A stretch of DNA of 64,000 nucleotides from assembly GCA_003117195.1 (NCBI GenBank), contig BDSI01000001.1:558001-622000 (forward strand), written 5' to 3'. Positions 14,901 to 25,700 of this stretch are shown here, piece after piece. A model generated the notes under the pieces. The model was not told the origin of the DNA. It ran no database searches and was given only the letters and a program-made list of their open reading frames with translations. A program made the position numbers and the translations under genes. Every line of letters begins with the position of its first letter. Within the stretch, counting starts at the first letter, position 1. The stretch is from Eudorina sp. 2006-703-Eu-15 (Eukaryota > Chlorophyta > Chlorophyceae > Chlamydomonadales > Volvocaceae).

Positions 14901-14995
14901 CTTGCCGCTTGGAAGCGTGTCTGGCTGGGCGGCGCAATGCCACTCGTTGCACGTCGTGGTCCAGTGACCTCACCACGTAAGCAAGTGTCTTTCAT
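1..14995 (-). CDS. SECA2: Chloroplast SecA-type preprotein translocase ATPase (SecA2-like), 3' end off window
   Basis: ATP-driven motor that pushes preproteins through a SecY/E channel; SecA2 works at the inner envelope of plastids. Exons read on the minus strand: 14995-14828 and 14541-14093 (N-terminus, tentative), 13463-13381, 12793-12672, 12298-12128, 11710-11542, 11164-11030, 10615-10497, 10280-10204, 9742-9645, 9104-8985, 8712-8605, 8253-8078, 7714-7513, 7131-6999, 6809-6564, 6444-6292, about 6154-5779, 5457-5149, 4455-4339, 4209-4099, 3413-3318, 2836-2720, 2140-1994, 1547-1302, 958-926 and 676 to about 399. Splice phases agree for nearly all. Visible motifs: [12 protein letters not shown], Walker [18 protein letters not shown], Walker [72 protein letters not shown] and VIGTS resemble SecA2 more than SecA1, by memory of the families. 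The C-terminal helical region has not ended by base 399, so the gene is partial. Confidence 0.9.
23..80. repeat. (AC)n dinucleotide microsatellite
   Basis: About 28 uninterrupted AC units near the left edge, beyond the last SecA exon that can be read. Confidence 0.95.
230..384. repeat. (CCCAG)n pentanucleotide array, about 31 copies
   Basis: Perfect CCCAG tandem repeat. On the minus strand it keeps the SecA reading frame open as a Gly-Leu-Gly-Trp-Ala tail until a stop at 167. A possible donor (AAG then GTGTGG) lies just before it near 399, so it is more likely the start of an intron than coding. Confidence 0.95.
3697..3890. repeat. (CTACCTGC)n-type degenerate tandem repeat
   Basis: Short tandem units of CTACCTGCCTGC and variants inside the SecA intron between 4099 and 3413. 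All plus-strand frames stay open only because the unit lacks stops. Confidence 0.9.
5149..6809 (-). other. Lineage-specific insertion between SecA motor motifs V and VI
   Basis: After the NMAGRGTDI exon (7131-6999), four exons (6809-6564, 6444-6292, about 6154-5779, 5457-5149) encode roughly 350 residues before the next recognisable SecA motif GGLRVIGTS at 4455-4339. The stretch contains Gly/Ser/Ala-rich runs (around 5900-6030 and 5170-5320) and a helical part with [14 protein letters not shown] and [19 protein letters not shown]. Plastid SecAs have a shorter spacer here. The 6154 acceptor and its phase are not settled. Confidence 0.55.
8925..8959. repeat. (CCAG)n tetranucleotide repeat in SecA intron
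   Basis: About eight CCAG units next to the donor of the 9104-8985 exon. Related CCAG runs occur at 55395-55440 and 60615-60655. Confidence 0.9.
9771..9925. repeat. About 17-bp minisatellite in SecA intron
   Basis: Roughly nine tandem copies of a unit like GGTGGGTATTTGGGAA, directly upstream (on the minus strand) of the exon that starts at 9742. Confidence 0.9.
12431..12532. other. Long intronic hairpin (27-bp perfect stem base, about 42-bp stem overall)
   Basis: Bases 12431-12457 are the exact reverse complement of 12506-12532. The pairing continues inward with two mismatches and one bulge to about 12475/12489, leaving a loop of about 12 nt. It lies in the SecA intron between 12672 and 12298, well clear of the splice sites. 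It has the size and shape of a miRNA/siRNA precursor or a small fold-back element. No mature product can be seen from sequence. Confidence 0.8.
14093..14995 (-). other. Predicted plastid transit peptide region of the SecA gene
   Basis: An ATG at 14995 opens an Arg/Ser/Ala-rich, acid-poor stretch (starts [15 protein letters not shown]) ending at a good donor (CAG then GTGCGT) at 14828. The next exon, after a phase-compatible CCGCAG acceptor near 14542, is rich in Pro, Ala, Ser and Gly and leads into [19 protein letters not shown], just upstream of the SecA N-domain. Composition fits an algal chloroplast transit peptide. The first-exon assignment is inference; another acceptor near 14568 is also possible. 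Confidence 0.45.
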
Positions 14996-16743
14996 TATTA
15001 TTGTAATGTCTTAAATGACATTGTGAACAGGCATGACCGACCTTCCGTATTATATAACTCAAACGTCTAGACTACTCCTTATAGTAAGGTAATAACTAAC
15101 CGTTAATCAATGTAGCTGTATGCAAGGGAAATCAGGGAAAGACGCTGTGCAAATGTGCTGAGATGAATCAAACAAAAAGTCCCTAGGGATGGACGAGCAA
15201 CGCATACGCACCGCACCATAGAGCATAATTTGCCCTAAGAAAAGAGGACTACTTGAAAATAAATGCTGTTACTTGTGGCAAAATGAGATACAGCGTACTT
15301 CTGCTATTAAGCTGCACTATTCGGACGGCTTAGTTCAAAACTGTGAGAGCGTTGGGGAGGCATGCCGGGCTGCTCCCCAGCGGTGCTGTGATAAGCGCTG
15401 GTTTCTAGGTTCCTTATCTATAATCGAGGGCCCATTTGCGTCAGCGTCACGGCCAGGGCGGCTAGTGGCCCAGCAATAGCTTTTGTTAATTGACACACAG
15501 GGATCATACTGGAAACTACCTAAATCTCTTTTACGGCGAATTATGGCGAACGCACAAACGTCCAGGTATGGGTAGGGTCAAGGCGAGGTGACGACGGTTG
15601 TTCGTCTGCGTTCTAACCAGGTGCCTTATCGTGGCTTACCATATCAATGTTGAACTAATCATTGTGGGGACATTTATTACGGGATGGGCCAAGCTACCAC
15701 TTTTTTCCATTTGCACCTGCTTGCCGGCCCGTCGGCACCTGCGCAGACTTCAAAGCGGTTCCATCATGCTTTGGCGCGTACACCCGGCGCATGGCATCAT
15801 TGTGCCGAGCCGGCCGGTTGGGCTGCAGTGCGGTCTTCGGATGTTCGGTGAGGACGTTGGTACTGCTTGCAAATGTGCGGCTGGATGCGAAGCAGCAGGA
15901 CAGCTTTGCGGTTCACCGTATCTGTCCACGCTGTAGACGCTCTGATGAGCTTATGTTCGATTACCTGGCATCCTACACGTGCCTAAGGGCGTTGAGTAGC
16001 TGCGTGCGCCGTCGGCTGACATCACTTGAGCCGGTGTCGACTCGAGGGGTTCACCTGCGATGCCGTCGACTCTCCCGCAGCTGGTGCCGTTGCTGCCGCA
16101 ACCCCCAGCCTGGTGGTTTTGCGCCGTAGATCACCGCCCTAAACCTCTAATGCAGCCCGCCATGCACTTCCAGTTGCCACGAGACCTAACACAGCGGATG
16201 TGACTCCCCCGCCAACCCCCACATGCGGCCAAGAACAGCGAACGCGGTGACCGTGTTTGACCAGGGGCGCCCACCTCTTACCATTAATTTGTCTGATTCT
16301 ATTCTCTCAAGGTTATTTCGCACACTCCAAGTTCTTCATTTCGTACTCAACCCTCACCTTCCGCAGCACGGCCACCGCAGTGCCCCCTACAACCGGGGGG
16401 CCGCCGGCCAGCTGATGCCGTACACACACAGCCGTTCAACCGGGGCGCTGCTGTACGACGTGGGGGCGCCGGCGCAGCCATCCGGACGCGGCGCATTCAG
16501 CTGGCGGCGGCGTCGTGGCTGAGCGGCAGTGGAGGCGGCAGTGGCCTGCCACTCCGGGGCGCCCCACGAGTAGTTGCTTTCAAGGTGCGTCGGTCCTGAC
16601 AACAAGCGCGGACCACACCGTCCGTGATGTCCTACAGAAAGCCTGCAATGCAGTCGGGTCCTTGAGGACGCTGCGTGTCCTGTCAGTCTCCATACCACTA
16701 CACGGCTCTGCTCGGCTCGGTTCGATGTATTATCCCCTCCCAC
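14996..16743. other. Divergent intergenic region between SecA2 and the SAGA-like gene
   Basis: Holds the upstream regions of both head-to-head genes. The 15000-15700 part is clearly more AT-rich than the genes. No complete ORF with a recognisable domain was seen. A plus-strand reading near 15850-16000 has a weak CPRC and DEL spacing like a retroelement zinc knuckle, too weak to call. Confidence 0.5.
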
Positions 16744-19700
16744 ATGCACGACCGTGTGTGTCCGGCGGCCCCGACCCAACCATTGCGCGCCGCGCCCCCG
16801 GGTCCCCCACAGGCCTCTTCGGACGAGGACGCGGCAGCCGGGACCTCCGGTGGCGCGCCCGGTAGCAGCGCTGTGACGATGGCGGCCAAGGAGGTGGCGG
16901 GCGGCAGCAGCGCAGGTGAGCCGCTGGGCCGCGATCTGGGGTAATTGGCATGCACGGGAACGCGCTGGCTTGGACGCCGTGCCGCGATGGCCGGGGGAGC
17001 GCCAGCATCAGTTTCATTGCTTGCCGAGGCCGTTTTAAAGCACACCGGATCCGTTGTCGTACCGTGGGGAAGGTGGTCGAACCTGGATGGCGGACCGGGT
17101 ATGACTCATCCGGTACATGGCAGGTGCCTGGAACGCTACAGCCGCGTGCCTTCGCGGCCCACGGGTCTTTGCTGATGCCCCATGCCATGTCCGCGTGGGA
17201 TGCATGATATGCGGCAGGCCCCGCAGCGAACGGCTCGAGCGGCAGCAGCGGTCCGGCCAAGAACCCCGCCGCCGCTAAGGAGGCTGCGTCGACGACACCG
17301 GAGCGGAACGGCGGCGGCACCGCAGCTGCTAGCAGCAAGCCCTCCACTCCGGCGTCGTCGTCAGGCGCCACGCGTTGTCGCATCACAGTTTCCGAGTACC
17401 CGCCGCCGCCACTGACCAGCGACCCGTGGGTCACTCAGCGGCTACTGCTTGTCGGCAGCTGTCGGGAGCTGGGCGAGTGGGACCCCGGGCGGGCGCTGGT
17501 TCTGGAGCCTGCTGACGCGGGCGGCTGGGCAGCGGATGTGGAGCTTGACCTCGGGACGGACGTGGCGGCGAAGGTACGCGGCACGGCGACGGCTGAGATG
17601 ACCCTCGGGTCACTCGGGGATGGGTGTAAGTCCTCCTTTTAAGGTATCCATGCGCCATGGTGTTCAGATCTGTTCTGATCTCGAGATTTTACACGCATCT
17701 TGTCCTTTGCATGCCTGGAGATACCTGCAATCGGTACAGCCAGGGACGTACATATGTTGTGTACGTCCGTGGCTGTACACACGGCACAGTGAGATGATTG
17801 GGCCCGGCTGATCCCAAACGAATTTCCGTGTGCGTCGTGCGTCATGGGCCCACGCCCACGCAGCTCTTGGTGGCGCGCGGGGACGCTTCTGGGAAGAACG
17901 TGGAGTGGGAGCAGGGCAGCAACCGCGTGCTCAAGGCCTATGGCGGGGGCAAGGCGCTGATGCTGGAGTGCGCGTGGGGGCAACCCGAGCGCACCATGCG
18001 GCTGGAGATTGCGTCCTCGCAGATGCCGCCGCTGCGGCTGCGGTCCAAGTCCTCGCCGTCATCCTCACCGGCATCCTCGCCGCCGTCGTCGCCGAAGGCG
18101 GCGAAAGGGGGCGCTGCCAGCGGCGCGGCCGCCGCCGCCGCCGCCGGTGCGCAGCCGGCGGCGGCGCCGCAGATGCCGCCAGCGGGATCGCCGTCGGCCA
18201 GCGGCGGCAGCGGGGCAGGCGCAGCGACGCCGTCGGCTCCGGCGGCGGCTCCGGGCTCGCCGTCGAGCAGGTCTGGAGTGCCGCCAGTGCAGGTACGGCA
18301 AGCTGGGGGTACGGAGGGTACTGGAGGTGCTGGTATTGGATGGCGACGTTAGTGATGAGGTAGACGTGCCGAGGGCGGAGTACCGGGCGAGTGCGGTCAC
18401 ACTGGTGTTTGTATGAAGAACACGCAGATAGGCTCGTTCGGGCTGGTTTGGTCGGGGTCTTACGAGTCTGGTTTGGGAGGGTTCTTCCCTTCGCTCAACA
18501 CATCGGTGCACAAGGGACGAGACCTGGCTAGGCTGGTGCCCAGCTGATATCCACGTAACGTACCATCATCGCTGTAATGCTCATTTTGGTGTGTGAGTGG
18601 GCAAACGGTGTTTGCGGGCAAGCGGACGGGCGTCCAGCATGCTACGCATATCTGTTAGCGTGCGAAGGGCTCCGGACAGCTGACCTCCTAGCCCACCTGC
18701 GCCCTTGCTTTCTTCCCCCGTCAGGTCCGTACGAACGAGCTGCAGAAGGTACGGCAGATGATCTCCACCAAAATCGGCGAGCTGGAGGGCCGCTCCATTC
18801 CAGGGAGCCCCGGCGCCCCCAAGCCCCCCTCTCCGCTCTCGCCGCCGCTCTCGCCGTCTCAACAGCAGCAGCCGCAAAGCAGCTCCCCCGCAGCTGCCCC
18901 ATCCGCCTCATCCGCCACCGCCGCCGCCACCGCCACCAACACAGCTGAGGTGCAGCGGCTGGCCAACCAGCTCCAGAACGTGAGCAGTCAGCTGGAGCTC
19001 ACGATGGCGGAGATGGCGGCCGCCCGGGCGGCGGTGGTGGCGAAGGAGCGGGCGGTGGCGGAGCTGGAGGAGCGGCTGTCGAAGGCGGCGGCGAGGGACG
19101 CGGAGCGGAAGCAGGAGCTGCAGGTGGACTGCCCGGGACGATGCCAGGGGGCGGGGCGGGGCGGGGCTGGGTGCCAGAGACAGGGCGTGGGACCGGCGGC
19201 GGGGGCGAGCAGACGGGGACGGGTCGTGCAGGCGGGGCGGGGCATATGAGGGGCATGTCGGATGTTGGGTCAGGTGGACAGTTGCGCGGCCCGGTGCTTG
19301 CACCCCCTCTTGAGTCTAGCGAGTAAATCCGGGAGATGTGCGCCTGCCCCGGGGGAGCCATCCAGCTGCGGGGGATGGGGCACATCAGCCCATGTCGAGT
19401 GCATCCCAGCTAGCGCATCATTCATCGAAACACACTCTGCTGTAATGACATCCTCCCTAGGGCGCCTGCAGCCCTCCGTAACCCGAGCCGCTGCCCCGTC
19501 CCCTGGCATGACACGACATGACCATGAACCCGCGACATCTTCGGACTCGGTGTACCCTCCCCCGCCGTCGCCCTCTCCTCTGCCGCAGGCCGTCCGCGCT
19601 CAGCTGTCGGACGCGATGGCGCGCTCCAACGCCGCCGTCAACGCCTCCGCCAGCGCCGACAACCGGGCCAACGCCACCGTGCAGGCTCTGCAGTCGGAGC

Positions 19701-22700
19701 TGCAGCAAACCAAGCAGGTGGGTGCGGCGAAGGAAAGAAACCGGGGCGAAAGGCGCGCCTGCAAGCTCTAGCAGCCATTCTCCCGAGAGGGAATGCTTTT
19801 CGGATTTACACCGGCACCTCGGCCTGCGGTGCCTGGCCCGTTCACCAATCCTGCCCATGCCTGGATTCTACCCGGCCCCTGCTCACGCTCTTCATATCCT
19901 CGTGGTTTTAACTCCTACCCACCCAGCCACGTTCCCCTACGAGTCTCAGCTGCCCGGGAAGGACCCCCTCCCAATGCACTGACTGGCACGCCCCGCTTCG
20001 CCGCCCCGCTCCGTTGTGATCTTGTGAAGTACCTCCCGGGCTTTTGTCGATCAAGACAGCGGGACCACAAAAGAGCACCGTCGGGCCCTCCCCCTTTCCT
20101 CTTCCAAGAAGGACCTTTGTTCTGGCAGCAGCGCATTACGAATGCGTTTATGAATGTCCTATAGCCCTCCCCTTCAGATGTATGATGCCACGTGCTCCCC
20201 CCTGGACCTGTCCTCCCTCTTCGCTCCCCGCCCCTCAGATGTACGAGGCCACGCTGCGGGAGCTGCAGGAGGCCAATTCCATCAACGCCAACAGCCGGGC
20301 GCTGCTGACGCAGCTGGAGGAGAACTTCTCGGCGGCGTCCACGCAGTACGAGGCGACACTGGAGGTCAGGCGGGGGCGCACGGGTTGGGGGTGGGCGGCG
20401 ACCTGAACACGCAATGACAGGGATTCTGCGGATCTGCGCTATGTGGGTGGAGTACACACCTCCTTTGATCACCTCATCAGTGGTCTCTACCGGCAGTAGA
20501 CTTGCGCAACATCTGCCACCCGCGCAACGGATTGCCCTCGACCAAACGATGCACGATACGGTTTTCGGTCACTCGTCATTCATTCGTTGTCCGCTCCGCA
20601 GTTGTTCGACTCGCGGGTTTCGGAGCTGACTCGGCAGCTGGAGGCCGCCGAGCGGGGCCGCGTCGAGGAGGTCCGCGCCCTGGAGGAGGCGCTGGCGTCC
20701 ACACGGTCGGGCCAGCAAGAGCTGCTCAACCAGATCCAGGAGAACTTTGTGGCGGCCAGCCAGCAGTACGAGACCACGCTCACGGTGGGGTGACGGGAGA
20801 CTGGCGGAGACGCGAAAGTGGTGGTGGGATTTCCCGGGGCGGCATCTGGGCGGGACCTTTTCTGGAAGCGGCAATGCGGGGTTTGGTATGGTAGCAATCC
20901 GCAAAGGGAGCCACCAAGGCAAACGCCCTTGTCGGAAAATGCGACGTGACCGTAAGTGTTTTTAGGTTATGTGTGCTGCCATGTGTGTGTACCCTGGGAG
21001 GAGGCGCGGGGTGCGTAGGAGAGAAGAGCAGACTGAGGGTAGACTGATGGGACTGATTGGCAAAAAAGAGTAGACTGGGCGCAGTCGCGGCGTTGTTTCA
21101 AGCTTGGGCTGCTCATCCTACAACCTCCAGCGAGTATGTGAGCCGTCGTGCTGACGCCCTGGGGCCCTGGTGCGCCCGGCGGTGCGGTGCGGTGCGGTGC
21201 TGCCGCGGGCGCGTGACCGCAACGCAGCTGTACGACAGCCGGGTGGTGGAGCTTGAGGCGGCGCTGGAGGAGGCCGAGGCGCGACGCGGGGAGGAGGTGG
21301 CGGTGCTGGAGGCGGAGCTGGACTCTGCCCGCCAGGCTCAGGCCTCCCTGCTGGGGGAGCTGGAGGAGAGTCTCACCGCCACCAGCCAACAGTATGAGGC
21401 CACCCTCAAGGTACGGCGAGAGGGCGAGTATCCTAAGGGGACGGCCGCCGGTGCGGGGCATGCTGAGGCAAGGGGGGCGCCACAGATGGGGCGGGAGGCG
21501 AACGTGTGTTTCCTCGGGATGGCGATAGCGATGGTGCTGGGCTGCCCGGCATGCTGTAGGCCGGGAGCACCACTCGAATGACGCTCCTTGACAGGTGAGA
21601 GTTGCTGCTTGATCATTTGATATGCATTGATTAATTATGTGGTTACGGAGGGGCTATAGTAAGCCCATAGCTGCTTGTGCCTGCACGTCTCACGAGCGTG
21701 TCTTCCGTCCACCTTCGTACACCCGTACACGTAGTTGTACGAGGACAAGATCGACGAGCTGAACGCGCAGCTGGAGGCAGTCCAGACCGACTACAGCGGC
21801 CGTATCGCGGAGCTCAACAACGCCGTGTCGCGGGAGCAGGTGCGTCAGTGCCGGACCCGGAGTCGGGAGAGGGGCGGTGGCGTGTCAGAATGGGCTGGGG
21901 ACCTTGCAGGTGGGGCCGCGGGTGGTCCGATGATATGACAGACCCCTATGGGATGCCCGACTTCTCTCTTGACGTCTTCTCTCTTCGTCCCGTATGTCAC
22001 CCATCGCGTCTGCGGTGTGACGCTGTGGGATGCATGCTTTCACCCATCCGCGCAGGAGAAGCAAAGCCAGGCGTCGGAGGAGTACGGGGCGCAGCTCGCG
22101 GCGCTCCAGGGGCAGCTGCGGGAGGCGACGGAGCGCGAAGCGCAGCTGACGGAGCGCATGGCCAAGGCGGAGGCCGAGGCGACGGAGGCGCGGGTGAGCG
22201 GTTTGGGGTGTCGGAGGACCGCTGGCGGGCAGGGCGCGGCTTGCGGGGTTGCCGCTGCTCACTTCTGCACACTCTCGCACGCTTCTTCCGGCGCTGCGGG
22301 TTCGCTTCGCGCCTGCATCCCTCCGTTCCTGATTCTCATGCGCTCCGGTTGCTTTCTTTGATATATTTTCACGGTCTCGATTGCCAGCGCTACCTGTTAT
22401 CTGGAACTACACACCGGAGTGCGGGGAGGGTTGCGGAAAGTGACAGACGCAGAGACGCTCCGGTGACCCGCGCGTGCTCATGAAACGAGTATGCCCCGTG
22501 TGTTTGTAGGCGGGCATGCGCGTCAAATGCGGGCATTTCGTTGCGGGCTTCGCTTTGCCCCTTGAATGTCACACACTCCTGCTCATGCACCGTGCGTGTG
22601 TTCAACAAGAAGCACACCCGTGCGTGTGTGTGGGCGACTGATATGAACCGAGCTGGGGTGAGCATGCCGTAACACTGCCACCACGGCTGGCCGCGGGGCT

Positions 22701-25700
22701 GCAGGTGCGGCTGGAGGCGGAGCTGGGGGCGCTGCGGACCGAGGCGACTCAGCGGCAGAGCGACCTGGAGGGCCAGCTGGCGCAGCTGCAGGTGGGCTGC
22801 ACACCCGCACACGCGCACGGCCCTTCCGCACACCCTTCCACCCTCGTCACCCTCATACCCGCACGGCCCTTCCGCGCATCGGTACTTCCAGTAGCGGGCG
22901 CCTGCCACAGTATGGATCGGCGCCAATGCGGTCGCTGCCTCACTTCGCATGCGGGCCCCAGCTTGAGCTTGCCCTACCCTAGCCTACCGTCCCTCTGCCA
23001 CCCCCACACCGCCCCGATTGTCAATTGTGGGCAGGCGAACCGCCACAAGAGTTGAGATGCAAACGTCCTTCCCGTCCCGCGCGCCCCTGCCTGCCTAACC
23101 CCCGGCGCAGAGCACCGCCTCCCAGTTCGAGCAGCTTGCTCGTGACCAGTCGGCCAGTCTGGCGACGGCCCAGGAGCGGCAGGGCGAGCTGGTGGCGCAG
23201 GTGCTGGCGCTGCAGCAGGAGACGGCCGCCCGCGAGTCGGAGTTGCGGGTGCGCAGGGCGGGGCGGGGCGGAGGGTACATACGCATGTGGGGCTAACTTC
23301 CAGCTTGGCATTCCTTGGCTACGCCCAACGTCAGTAAGCGCCCCTCAACAGCCTAACCCGCTCGCTCCTGCAACCGAAGTCACCTGGTGTATTTCTTCCC
23401 AACTGACTTCGCAAATCTGTCAACCGCCTGCTCTGCGGCGTGGCGGTCCCTCCTCGGCCCCGGCTCCTACCCCCAGTTTCACCAGATCTGGGCTCTGGCA
23501 GCAGCGCAGTATGAATATGTCCACCAATTCCCTATACCAGCCCCCGCTTTTGGTTTAGTTTGGTTATACTTGGTTAATGAACCCGTCCTCTGGTTCGTTC
23601 CCAGGACGCCACTGCCAAGTACGAGGAGCTGGCCCGGGAGCAGACTGCCAGTCTGGCCACCGCCCAGGAGCGGCAGGGCGAGCTGGTGGCGCAGCTGCTG
23701 GCGCTGCAGCAGGAGTCCCAGGCCAAGGAGGCGGAGCTGCGGGTGTGTGACCTGGGCTTGGGTGTGGGTGCGAGAAACCCGCCCGAGCCACCCAGGCCCA
23801 AGAAACTGGGCGTGGGTGTGGGTGCGTGCCGGGCGTTGGGTTGTGTGTCGTATTGCGGTATTGGAGAAGGAAGTCCAGGCCGTAGATCCCACGTTTAAGG
23901 TGGCTTTGCCCTGGGTTGGTGAAATCGACGATAGGACGCGGTGGCTGTGGTTTTGGTTTTGATAGGCAAACCGGTGGCTACGGCGGTAATTTGAGGAGAG
24001 ACAACTCTCCATGCCCATCCAGTCTACCAACTCTCTATTCCCACCCAGCCAAACCATCCACCTGCCCGCCTGCCAAGACCTTCCCCCACTCCCCTCTCTC
24101 CCTGCAGGGCCTGCTGCAGGCTGAGCGGCAGGCGCGCGAGAAGGGCGCCATCGTGCTGCGGGAGCGCGTGGCGGCGCTGGACGTGGCGGTGGCGGCCCAG
24201 CAGCGGCTGCAGATGGAGCTGCGTGAGCTGCAGGACCAGGTCGCGGAGCGGGAGGCAGCGGCGGAGAAGGCGCGGGCGGAGGTGCTGGAGGCCGCCCGGG
24301 CCTCGGAGCAGCGGCTGACGGCGCAGCTCAAATCAGCGCGGGAGGAGGCGGAGTCCAGGTGGGTCGAGCTAGCTGAATGAGATGGGGTACAGTGGTGGGA
24401 CGGGGGGCAAGGTTGGACTGTGAGTGGGCCAGCGTCTGCGGCATTCGCCCCTGGGTTCACTCACCCACTCGCTCACGCGAATGAGCATCCCTGCTTCACT
24501 TGCACCATCTCATTTTGCACTGTCTTGCAGGCACCTTGCCACGCAAACATTCTGAGTGCGTCTGGGTGTGCCGGGTTTGTTTCTGGGTTTGGTTTGTATT
24601 TTTTTTCACTCCCTCTGTTTCACTCCCTCTGTTTCACTCCCTCTGTTTCATTCCCGGTCTTTGGACACGCAAGTCCCAACCTTCCGCCCACCCACTGTGA
24701 TATTGTACCGTATCCCAATCGGACCTTTGCAGCCAGAGCAGCACCATTACTGCAACTAATTTCCTGCATCCGCCCACCTGCCCCTCAGGGAGGTCACCCT
24801 CCAGCGGGAGGTGGACGCGCTGCGGCTGCAGGCCACAGTGGCGGAGGCCAAGCTGCGGGAGCAGGTGTGGGCGTGGACACGGGCGGGTATGGGCCGGGAG
24901 GGCCGAAGGCACTGGCCGACGGGGCGGGGGCGCTGCTGTGCATGTGTGTGTAGGCTGCGGCTGTTGCTTGGCACATCCCCGGCTCGGCAGCCGTTGAGGA
25001 TGATGGAAGCTATGCCTACCAATGTCCTGCAACCCTCCCTCCCTTCCCACCCTCGCCCGCATCGCAGGTGGCTTCTTCCCAAGAGGAGGCCGCCTCACTG
25101 GCGGAAGCCCAGTCGCGGGCGACGCGGGAGCTGGAGGAGGCGCGATCCGCCGCCTCCGCTGCCCGGGCGCAGCTGACGGCCCTGCAGCAGGCGGGGGCCG
25201 CCAAGGAGGCGGAGCTGGGCGAGCTGCTCAAGTGGGTAGCGGGGACGCGAGCGGAGGGGAGGGATATGGGGCGTCAGTGGAGGAACACAGCCATTCGAAC
25301 GTGTGGGGGACCGAGGGGCCGAGGGGCGGGCTGTATGACGGCGTCCGCGAGACGATGTCGTGTGCGGTGTTTGGGCGTGGGTTGGGGCCCCCACACCACC
25401 TCATCCAGGAGCTCGATGCTGACCGCGGCGGTGTCCCGTGCCGTTCCGTCTCCTTCCCCGGCCGCAGGTCCTCCCGGGCGGATACGGAGCGGCTGCAGAG
25501 CCAGCTGGCAGAGCGCGAGGCGGCGCTGAAGAAGGCGCAGGAGCGGGAGCGGGAGCTGTCGGAGCAGGTGAGGGGTCAGGGGTGCTGCGGGAAGGCTGCC
25601 TCTCTCACTCGGCCCGACCTGGCGGCTGTGAATGTGTGCAGATGCTAGTCTGCCCGTGTAAGCATGAGGGTTGCTTCTGGATGCGCTACGGGTCACCATG

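Noticed and set aside
15662..16129. Gene or retroelement piece with a CPRC motif in the divergent intergenic region
   Set aside because: A single weak zinc-knuckle-like spacing without other family signals; left as unannotated.
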